A stretch of 64,000 nt of DNA, taken from Lachnospiraceae bacterium (GTDB lineage: Bacteria > Bacillota > Clostridia > Lachnospirales > Lachnospiraceae). The notes under the pieces were generated by a model. It was not told where the DNA came from. It ran no database searches and saw only the letters and a list, made by a program, of their open reading frames with translations. The position numbers were made by a program, and so were the translations under genes. The stretch is from positions 185,566 through 249,565 of the forward strand of contig CAJTDL010000007.1 of the NCBI GenBank assembly GCA_910575035.1, given 5' to 3'. Below, piece after piece: positions 1 through 7,700 of the stretch; position 1 is the stretch's first letter; every line of letters begins with the position of its first letter.

Positions 1-131
1 GCACGCGGGTATTGCTCCTGAATGGCCAGCCCAACGCCCCAGCATACGGATCGCCTAACCTGGCAAATACGCAGGAAAGCCTTCGCTGGCAACTTGCAGC
101 TGCCGTTTTGGGATATAGGAGGGGGCGTCAT
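1..131 (-). CDS. Possible 5' end of a downstream gene, cut by the window edge
   Basis: An ATG at 131 overlaps the stop codon of the preceding ParA-like gene in an ATGA arrangement, and the frame stays open for 43 codons to the window edge. The visible N-terminus begins MTPPPISQNG and shows no recognised domain. The overlap suggests translational coupling and a shared operon with the ATPase. With so few codons, a chance open frame cannot be excluded. Confidence 0.3.
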   Translation of the reverse strand, partial: MTPPPISQNGSCKLPAKAFLRICQVRRSVCWGVGLAIQEQYPR

Positions 132-991
132 TCCAGGACGCCTGCCCGTTTTAGGATTAAACGGGTAGTTCTTGTAATCTCCTGCTCAAAGTCTATGTTT
201 TTACCTCTCAAACGATGGCCTATGTACTTTTTTATGCCAATGCCCATCATACCCGCTGTGCTGGCGGCCTGCATTTGCGGATTGTATGGGACAGCGCCGA
301 GCATAGCCTCGTCCATGCGGTAAAGGCGCTGCAGGTTGGCTCTGTTATATAGCTCATCCTTGAAATAATTTCCTACCAGGAAAAAAGTTTTTCCACGGAA
401 TATAGGCGGGGTTCTGTAATAATCTCCGATTAATTCTGCCTCCTGATCCATATTTAGGACGCATAAATCTGCCTCTTGGAGGATGTTTCGGGTGAAGTCG
501 TCTTTTCTGGTTCCACAGTCTATCAATACTGCGTCAAAGGTTTGTTCCATCATCGCCACAATCCGATTCATCTGTGCAAACAGACGGTCTTTGTACCACC
601 ATTTATATTCCTGGCGTTGGCTGCTTGGCATGCAGTAAAGCTTTTCCTCTATGACTGGATGCATGTTTGCCCTGAGCAGCCGCTCTTCTAAATCTCCCTC
701 CTGTTCTTTGCGCAATAAGCAATCCAGGCCTTTATCTGAAAAATATTCCTGTTGCTCTGCTGCTATTAAGAAATCCGCCGGCTCCAAATTAGCCTGGCTG
801 CTCCGGCGCATTATGGTATTACCATTGCTCTGCCTTTTTTTCTGAAAATTCTTTTCCAGATCCCCATCGCAGTACCCACTTGAAACAACCCCTATAGATA
901 TAGGATACACCAATGCTGCTGTACAGGCAATAGCTGCCATATTAAAAGTTGTGCCCACTTTTTCCTGCTCACTCCAAAATGCTATTTTCAT
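128..991 (-). CDS. ParA/CpaE-like ATPase with degenerate Walker A
   Basis: A protein of 287 residues of the MinD/ParA/CpaE P-loop group. The start at 991 is chosen because GAAGGAG lies just upstream; a longer frame reaches 1039 but lacks a ribosome site. The N-terminus starts as a ParA fold, but where KGGxGKT is expected the sequence reads EQEKVGTTFNMAAIA, so the usual P-loop lysine pattern is disturbed. A Walker B-like stretch FDAVLIDCGT follows at about residue 155. CpaE-type proteins localise Tad/Flp pilus machinery, and the possible next gene overlaps by ATGA. Whether this copy hydrolyses ATP is doubtful. A general ParA-family name is safe; the CpaE role is inference. Confidence 0.65.
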   Translation of the reverse strand: MKIAFWSEQEKVGTTFNMAAIACTAALVYPISIGVVSSGYCDGDLEKNFQKKRQSNGNTIMRRSSQANLEPADFLIAAEQQEYFSDKGLDCLLRKEQEGDLEERLLRANMHPVIEEKLYCMPSSQRQEYKWWYKDRLFAQMNRIVAMMEQTFDAVLIDCGTRKDDFTRNILQEADLCVLNMDQEAELIGDYYRTPPIFRGKTFFLVGNYFKDELYNRANLQRLYRMDEAMLGAVPYNPQMQAASTAGMMGIGIKKYIGHRLRGKNIDFEQEITRTTRLILKRAGVLE

Positions 992-1039
992 CTTATCTCT
1001 CCTTCGTGTTGTGAGAGATACATTCATCAGGTATTGCAT

Positions 1040-1375
1040 GGGAAACGAATGTTGTAATTTTATATTTTGGGATCAAATGCACAGATTTCGTGCTGACATT
1101 GTAAAAGAATATCCATCTTGCTCTGACCCACTGCCCTTTCAAAAAGGCGAAACAAAGGATATGCATATCTTATCGGATTCAAGCACAAATGTAAATGGCA
1201 TTTGCCTAATTTATAAAAATTTAAGATTTATTAATAGAAACAGATTCACTGATTGATTTCAGGACACAATATTAGATAGCGATTCCCATGGGAATCTGCC
1301 ATCCGCTGCTGTCTCCTGAAATCTGTTTTTTCCATTTTTCCTGCATTTTACGCAGAAGGCCTGCTCCCCTTCGCC
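1040..1375. other. Intergenic stretch with inverted repeats
   Basis: No convincing gene is seen. The stretch holds a perfect 16-bp palindrome, GATTCCCATGGGAATC, at about 1281-1296, and a wider inverted pair (GATTTCAGGA near 1255 and TCCTGAAATC near 1315) followed on the plus strand by TGTTTTTTCC. These could form a structure after the amidase gene, though neither is a clean terminator for its minus-strand transcript. Confidence 0.35.
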
Positions 1376-2134
1376 TTAAATTTTTACCACCAATGTGTCA
1401 TACCCATCCTGGCGCAGCTGCGCCTGCAGGCTGGCTGCCTCCTCCAGTGTCGCCTCATTCCCCACCACAACAGCGTAATATGGATCCTCCCAGCGCACCT
1501 GTGCAAAATAACCCATGTCTTCCAGCTGCTCCTCCAAATACCTGGCATTGGATTCGTAACGGAACAGCCCCACCTGTACCCCATATCCATTTCCTGCGTT
1601 CCCCAGGGGCAACGCATTTTCCACCCCCTGCACAATGGCATCCACCATTTCATCAAAACGTTGGTCGAACATCTGGTTATCCATATCATTGTTAATAAAG
1701 CCAAGCTCCATCAATACAGCTGGCATCTGTGTCCTGCGGAGCACCACAAGCCCTGGGCGCTCATCCACACCCAAATCCTTAAATCCAAATTTCACCAGTT
1801 CATCATTGATAGATTCCCCCAACCTTGCCGCCTCTGTATTAGCCTCATAGACCAACGCCTGGGTTCCATTGTAAGTATTGGGGTTCACTCCGGAATTTCG
1901 ATGGAATGAAATAAAATAATCTGCCCCGGAGCGGTTGGCAATCTGCGCCTTTTCCAAAGGTGAGTCATACCTGTCCGTAGTTCTCGTATACAGCACATTA
2001 TACCCTGCATCTTCCAGCCGCTGCCCTACCGCAAGGGTTACCAGCAGCGTGTCATCTTTCTCCCGCCTTCCCCGAAAAGAAGCTCCATTGTCATACCCTC
2101 CGTGGCCTGCATCCAGTATAATCGTAATAGCCAT
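1376..2134 (-). CDS. N-acetylmuramoyl-L-alanine amidase, CwlC-like
   Basis: A protein of 252 residues that cleaves the amide bond between N-acetylmuramic acid and the stem peptide of peptidoglycan. Residues 1-180 form an Amidase_3 domain: the zinc ligands are visible in LDAGHGG near the start and in FISFHRNSG near residue 75, and the catalytic Glu lies in PAVLMELGFIN. A SPOR-type repeat follows (YGVQVGLFRYESNARYLEEQ). The start at 2134 is fixed by GGAGGAACC; the longer frame has no such site. There is no signal peptide. Together with the length and the SPOR tail this matches Bacillus CwlC, a mother-cell enzyme of spore release. The sporulation role is inferred from this likeness. Confidence 0.85.
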   Translation of the reverse strand: MAITIILDAGHGGYDNGASFRGRREKDDTLLVTLAVGQRLEDAGYNVLYTRTTDRYDSPLEKAQIANRSGADYFISFHRNSGVNPNTYNGTQALVYEANTEAARLGESINDELVKFGFKDLGVDERPGLVVLRRTQMPAVLMELGFINNDMDNQMFDQRFDEMVDAIVQGVENALPLGNAGNGYGVQVGLFRYESNARYLEEQLEDMGYFAQVRWEDPYYAVVVGNEATLEEAASLQAQLRQDGYDTLVVKI

Positions 2135-2188
2135 GGTTCCTCCATGCTTTTTTCTATTATAGTATGTAAAATAAGCATAAAGTTTCCA

Positions 2189-2217
2189 TTGACAAATCAC
2201 CCTTCTGCGTTTATATT
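2189..2217 (+). promoter_or_regulatory. fabH promoter
   Basis: TTGACA at 2189-2194 and TATATT at 2212-2217 are separated by exactly 17 bp, an almost ideal housekeeping promoter reading into fabH. Confidence 0.75.
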
Positions 2218-2229
2218 AAACATGTAATT

Positions 2230-2246
2230 ATTTTGATTATCAAACC
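2230..2246 (+). promoter_or_regulatory. FabT-like operator upstream of fabH
   Basis: The palindromic core TTTGATTATCAAA (2232-2244) lies between the -10 hexamer and the fabH start. It matches the core of the published FabT box of streptococci and lactococci (TTTGATTATCAAA). A MarR-type FabT/FapR analogue binding here would block transcription just downstream of the promoter. No fabT gene is in the window. Confidence 0.7.
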
Positions 2247-2268
2247 ATCAAGGATAGGATCTTAAAAT

Positions 2269-3237
2269 ATGAGAGCTAAAATTATTGGAACCGGAAGCTG
2301 CCTTCCGGATAAAATTGTAACAAATGATTCCCTTTCTGCCATTGTTGATACCAGCGACGAGTGGATCCAAAGCCGTACCGGCATTCAGGAACGCCATCTG
2401 GTATCCTCTGAAACAGAGACTACCCTGTCCATGGCAGTTACGGCCGGACAGGCTGCCCTTGAAAACGCCGGGATTTCCCCCACACAGCTGGATCTCATTC
2501 TGGTGGCCACTGTCTCCTCTGACTTCCTGACGCCCAGCACTGCCTGTATGGTGCAGAAGGCTCTTGGCGCCAGCAATGCTGCCGCATTTGATATCAATGC
2601 GGCCTGTTCTGGATTTCTATTCGCTTTGAATACAGTAGACGCTTACTTTCAGGCTGGCATTTACCAGACAGCCCTGATCATCGGCGTAGAGACACTTTCA
2701 AAACTAATCGACTGGTCTGACCGCTCTACCTGTGTCCTTTTTGGCGATGGCGCCGGAGCTGTGGTGGCAAAGAGCTCTGAGGAAGGCATGATTGCCTGCC
2801 TGCAAGGCTCCGATGGCAGCGGCGGGGACATCCTGATATGCAAAAGCCGCACAAACAATAACCCCTATATCCACACTGGCACAGACTTGGATTACCTTTA
2901 TATGGATGGCCAGGAGGTCTTTAAATTTGCTGTAAAGAAAGAGCCAGAATGCATTCACGCCCTATTACAGCAGGCAGGTATGCAGCCCCCTGATGTGGAT
3001 TACTACCTGCTCCACCAGGCAAATTACCGAATTATTTCCTCTATTGCACGCAAATTAAAGCTTCCTTTGGAGAAATTCCCCTCCAACGTAAGCCATCGCG
3101 GCAATACCTCTGCCGCCAGCATCCCTATCCTCTTAGACGAGGTCAATCGGAATGGCTTACTGGCTGAAGGAAATATCCTGCTGCTTTCTGGATTTGGAGC
3201 TGGGCTTACCTGGGGTGCGGCGTTGCTAAAGTGGTAA
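2269..3237 (+). CDS. fabH: Beta-ketoacyl-ACP synthase III
   Basis: A protein of 322 residues, the usual FabH length. It starts fatty acid synthesis by condensing acyl-CoA with malonyl-ACP in the cytoplasm. The catalytic triad is visible: Cys in DINAACSGF (about residue 112), His in LLHQANYRI (about 249) and Asn in SHRGNTSAAS (about 279). The typical N-terminus GTGSCLPDKIVTN and the C-terminal LSGFGAGLTWGA are present. AGGATAGGA precedes the ATG. The gene stands alone: hflX converges on it and the spore amidase diverges, so other fab genes are elsewhere. A strong promoter and a FabT-like box precede it, which points to control by membrane lipid demand. Confidence 0.95.
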   Translation: MRAKIIGTGSCLPDKIVTNDSLSAIVDTSDEWIQSRTGIQERHLVSSETETTLSMAVTAGQAALENAGISPTQLDLILVATVSSDFLTPSTACMVQKALGASNAAAFDINAACSGFLFALNTVDAYFQAGIYQTALIIGVETLSKLIDWSDRSTCVLFGDGAGAVVAKSSEEGMIACLQGSDGSGGDILICKSRTNNNPYIHTGTDLDYLYMDGQEVFKFAVKKEPECIHALLQQAGMQPPDVDYYLLHQANYRIISSIARKLKLPLEKFPSNVSHRGNTSAASIPILLDEVNRNGLLAEGNILLLSGFGAGLTWGAALLKW

Positions 3238-3263
3238 GATGGGGGCAAATCGGATCTTTGGAT

Positions 3264-3298
3264 GCCGGATGCAGAAGCTTTTCCCTGCTGCATCCGGC
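3264..3298. terminator. Hairpin between convergent fabH and hflX
   Basis: An 11-bp perfect stem, GCCGGATGCAG with CTGCATCCGGC, encloses a 13-nt loop. No U-run follows on either strand, so its use as an intrinsic terminator is uncertain. Confidence 0.45.
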
Positions 3299-3340
3299 TG
3301 GTATCAGATAGCGGAAGGATTAACTTAAACCTAAGCCTGC

Positions 3341-4597
3341 CTAGCTATGTTCCATCCTCATCTCTAAATTTTTATACAGCTCTACTGGCACAAAGGCTTT
3401 TACATAAATGCCATTTTCACGGTATTCCTCCTCCAACAGTTCCCCAAACTTGCGGATTATTGGAATCTGTCCCCCCTGTCCATAAGGGAACAGCCCCTCT
3501 AACAGGCGCTTATCCTCCCTCAAAACTGTTTCCAGAGTTTTTTTCAGATCTTCAATGCCATTTCCGGCCTTTGCTGAGATTTTCAATATCTTATCTGCCC
3601 GAAAATCATGGAACAGTTCTGGTTCTTCTAGCTTATCCTGCTTATTGAACAGCGTCAGGATTTTCTTTCCGGATATCCCCAGGCTTTGCAGCGTCTCATA
3701 CACAATATGCATTTGCTTTTCCATCTGTGGATTGGATGCATCCACCACATGCAGAATAAAATCCGCATACTTTGCCTCCTCCAGGGTGCTCCGAAAGGCC
3801 TCCACCAAATGATGGGGAAGCTTGCGTATAAACCCGACGGTATCTGTCAGCAAAAGTTCCTGGCCGCTGTCCAGCTTTAATATGCGTGTAGTGGGATCCA
3901 GGGTTGCAAATAGCTTGTCTTCTTCCAGCACATCTGCATCTGTCAGCCGATTCAGCAATGTGGATTTCCCTGCATTCGTGTATCCTACAATGGCTGCCGT
4001 CTTCACCTGGCTGCGGCTGCGCTGCCCTCTTGACACCTCCCGATGCTGCTGTACCTGTTCCAGTTCCCGCTTCAAATGGGAAATCCGGGATTTGATCCGC
4101 CGCCTGTCTATTTCCAGCTTTTTCTCTCCTGGGCCTCTGGTGCCAATTCCGCCGCCCAAACGGGACAGGGATCTTCCAAAGCCAGCCAAACGGCTCATCC
4201 TGTACCTAAGCTGTGCCAACTCCACCTGAATCTTCCCTTCGCTGGTAGATGCCCTGGCTGCAAAAATATCCAGGATCAGCAGCGTCCGATCCATGATCTT
4301 ACATTCCAATATATCCTCCATATTCCGTATCTGCGCAGGAGACAGCTCATCGTCACAGACAATCCCCGTCCCATTGGTTTCCAGCAGCAGCTGGCGAATT
4401 TCCAACAGCTTCCCACTGCCTACATAAGTGCCTGGATGGATGGCTTCCCTGGCCTGCAGGATCGCCCCGACAACCTGTGCGCCAGCGGTCTGCACTAACT
4501 CTGCCAGTTCCTCCAGGGAATCCTGGGCGTCATCCCCTTCCTGCTGGCTGATGCCCACTAAGATCACTTTTTCTTTTATTTCTTCCAATTGTCCCAC
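3341..4597 (-). CDS. hflX: Ribosome-splitting GTPase HflX
   Basis: A protein of about 418 residues of the Obg-HflX GTPase group, which binds stalled 70S ribosomes and separates the subunits. Order of parts: N-terminal HflX domain (SGKLLEIRQLL), a Gly-rich linker (FGRSLSRLGGGIGTRGPGE at about 140), a coiled helix pair, then the G domain with G1 GYTNAGKST, G3 DTVGF and G4 NKQD, and G5-like KISAKAG. Two starts are possible. GTG at 4597 has its GGAAG almost touching the codon; TTG at 4588 has the same AAGGAAGG at a better distance. The shorter form, three residues fewer, may be the true one. It converges on fabH and appears monocistronic. Confidence 0.95.
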   Translation of the reverse strand: MGQLEEIKEKVILVGISQQEGDDAQDSLEELAELVQTAGAQVVGAILQAREAIHPGTYVGSGKLLEIRQLLLETNGTGIVCDDELSPAQIRNMEDILECKIMDRTLLILDIFAARASTSEGKIQVELAQLRYRMSRLAGFGRSLSRLGGGIGTRGPGEKKLEIDRRRIKSRISHLKRELEQVQQHREVSRGQRSRSQVKTAAIVGYTNAGKSTLLNRLTDADVLEEDKLFATLDPTTRILKLDSGQELLLTDTVGFIRKLPHHLVEAFRSTLEEAKYADFILHVVDASNPQMEKQMHIVYETLQSLGISGKKILTLFNKQDKLEEPELFHDFRADKILKISAKAGNGIEDLKKTLETVLREDKRLLEGLFPYGQGGQIPIIRKFGELLEEEYRENGIYVKAFVPVELYKNLEMRMEHS

Positions 4598-4702
4598 CTT
4601 CCTTCTCGTTTACAAATATAACACCTTATATCTTTTGCACAGCTTCCTTATAGCATACCAGGGTTATCCAAATAAATTAATAGTATGGATACATCATTGG
4701 GT

Positions 4703-4738
4703 AAAAATGGCATGGCTACAAATAGCCATGCCATTTTT
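4703..4738 (-). terminator. Terminator of the GH43 gene
   Basis: AAAAATGGCATGGCTA, a four-base loop, then the exact complement TAGCCATGCCATTTTT. The perfect 16-bp stem carries U-runs on both strands, so it ends the large minus-strand gene and would also block readthrough from the other side. Confidence 0.85.
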
Positions 4739-4787
4739 ATGGATTCACTTTATGTCACATTAACAGCAACAGTTACTTGCTTACCAT

Positions 4788-7700
4788 TTATTTCACTTTT
4801 ACAGTGATGGTTGCTTTCTTACCATTGTAGGTCTTAACGGTAATCTTTGCTGTCCCCTTCTTCACGCCAGTGATTACGCCTTTGCTGGATACTTTCGCAA
4901 TCTTTGGCTTGTTAGATGTATAAGTAACCTTATTCCTTGCCCCGCTTGGCTTTAAGGTATACTTAATCTTGTAAGTCCCCTTCCTCTTCAAAGACACATT
5001 CGTTTTCTTGGCTGTGATCTTCGTAGGAGCCTTCTGAATGGTGATTGTGCAGGTGGCTGATTTGCCGTCTGCCTTTGCGGTAATCTTGACAGTCCCTGCC
5101 TTCTTAGCCTTTACCACACCCTTGGAAGAAACAGTTGCAAGCTTTGTATTGCTGCTCTTCCAGGTTACCTTCTTATCTGTGGATGAAACTGTGCTTGGGG
5201 AAACCGTTGCCTTTAAGATAAGGGATTCTTTTACGCCAATAGTTGCCTTTGTCTTACTTAACTTCACTTTGCTGACATGTACCTTTACCGTCACCTTGCA
5301 GGTTGCTGTCTTACCGTTTGCCGTCTTTGCTGTAATGGTAGCAGTTCCCTTTGCAACTGGCGTTACGCTGCCGTTTGCACTAACTTTTGCAACCTTTATG
5401 TTGCTGGATTCCCATGTCACAGCCTTATTCGTAGCATTTGCAGGAGCTACTGTGGCTTTCAGGGCAACAGCCTTATCCTTTACATACATAGTAAGGGATC
5501 TCTTATCCAATGTCACGCTTGCAGCTTCTACAACAGGGTTTGTAACAGTAACCTCGCAGGTTGCTGTCTTGCCGCCTGCTGTAGCAGTAATCTTTGCCGT
5601 CCCTGCAGCAACTGCTGTTACTTTTCCATTTGCAACTGTTGCTACAGACTCTTTATCAGAGCTCCAGGTTACAGTTTTATCTGTTGCATTGTCCGGGAGC
5701 ACAGTTGCCTTCAGATCAGCAGTTCCGCCAACTGTAAGGTTCAAGGTTGTCTGATCCAATGTTACGCCCGTGACTGGCACTACATCTGTGACGCCTGCAC
5801 TGATCTTCACATTCACCTTTACAGTCTGGTTTTCTTCCAAAAGCTCATTGTCATATGTCATCTTCAGGATTGGCGTGCCATCTGCTGCCCAGTGTACGCG
5901 TTTCAGGCGCGCATGGCGACATGGGTCATTCAATGGGCTGCCATTATAGCTGGAAGATGTTCCATTCCAGCCGCATTTCTGATAATTATGGGAGGTTGGC
6001 CTTGCATGGTATACAAAAATTACATTTCCATCCTTGTCTACCGTAAAGGAATTATGCCCAGGGCCTTCTTCTCCATTTACATCACGGGATGTTAATACTG
6101 GATAAGGGCTCTTTGTCCAGTTGTCCTTGCTCAGTAAATCTTCCCCATTTTTAGCGCTCAGCATGCCAATTGCATATTCAGAGCCTGTTCCTGCCCCAGA
6201 ATAGCACAAGAAAATATTTCCATCCTTCTGCAGGACAGTTGGGCCTTCATTTACGACTTCATCTACGACTTCCCAACCATACTCAGGCTGTGTAATGCTG
6301 GTAGCTGGTGAGGTAATCTTCCAAGGCTCTTCCTCGCTTACAGTTGCAATATGCAGGTCTGTATTTCCGATGGAAGGCTTTCCAGCCCAAATTACATAGG
6401 ATTTTCCGTTTTTCTCATCTTTGAAATATGTCATATCTAAGCAGAAAGCGGTTGCAAATGGATCTGTAAAGTCTCCCTCTCTGCACATCTTGTAATCCTG
6501 CCACTGAGACACCTCATTAGAAGCCTTCAAAGCGGTTTCATAAGGATCTTTGTCACCATCCAGGATCAATGCATGGCTGTAAATATTAAATGCATTATTG
6601 CTGGCATGGCTCTCTGTAAAATAAATTACCCAATAGTTTCCTACACGATGGATTTCTGGTGCCCAAATATAGCGATAGCCTCTGGCAATTTGGTTTCCAT
6701 TATCAATGTAACCCTGATTCCCAACCTTCCAAATAGTTACCTGTTTGCTTCTGTCCTGAAGATCCTCTAAAGTCCTTCCCCTGCGCAGTACTACACGGTC
6801 ATATTGCTCTGGCGTTTCACCTGGCATTGCATCGCCATTCTCTGGGAAATAGGATCCTGTCATATAGTAGTAGCCTGTCTGCTCATCCCAGAAAATGCAA
6901 GGATCAGCCATGCCCTCTACAAACTTTGTAGAATCGTAATATACCTCTCCTGTTTGGGGATTATAGTTATCTGGATAATCCGGATTTGCCCTGGATGGAT
7001 CATCCTCTGGCAAATTACTGCCGTTCAATTCTTTCAAATTGTTCAGGTATTTTGTCTGGATTACTTTTCCAGTCAGTTCATAGGTGCCTGCCTTGGACAG
7101 GTCAACGCCCTTCAATGCCTCGCTCCAGTCGATGTTAAATTCCTGGACAGAGCCGTCTGTAAAGGTTGCATTCACAGATTTTTGAAGCATGCCAAGAATC
7201 TCATCTGTATTCTTTGCACTTGTTGCATCTACATCCGAAAGCTTCTCCAAACCGTTATTTACGACTGTGCCCAATTTGTTTACAACGTATGTATATTCTT
7301 CTTTGGTCAGTTCCACAACATTGCCCAATGTGATGGTACTGTCAGATTCTAAAATATTCTCACCCTTCAGCAGCAGCTTAAAGCTTGCCTTATCCAATGG
7401 GAAAGCTGCAAGATCCGTAGAGGATACCAGCGTCTGGTCGTAGTAATTTACCCCATCCTTAGAGGTAAATATATGGAATCCCCTGGAAGCTTCTCCGTCA
7501 GGCGCCACAATCTTAAAGCCGCCATTTTCTTTATAAATCCTTGGAGCTGTAATCTCTTTGCTTCCATTCTTAGCGAAAATCACTCCGCCACCACTGTTCA
7601 GTACGTCAAAGTTCTTCCCATCATCGCTGACTGCCATGTAAACGCTCCTGGTTTCCTGTGCCACACGCCTCTTATTCGCAGCATGGAATGGCTTTTCCGT

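Noticed and set aside
5038..5754. Long plus-strand frame opposite the Big_2 repeats of the GH43 gene
   Set aside because: It is complementary to a repetitive coding sequence and has no start signal; the minus-strand gene has signal peptide, domains and ribosome site.
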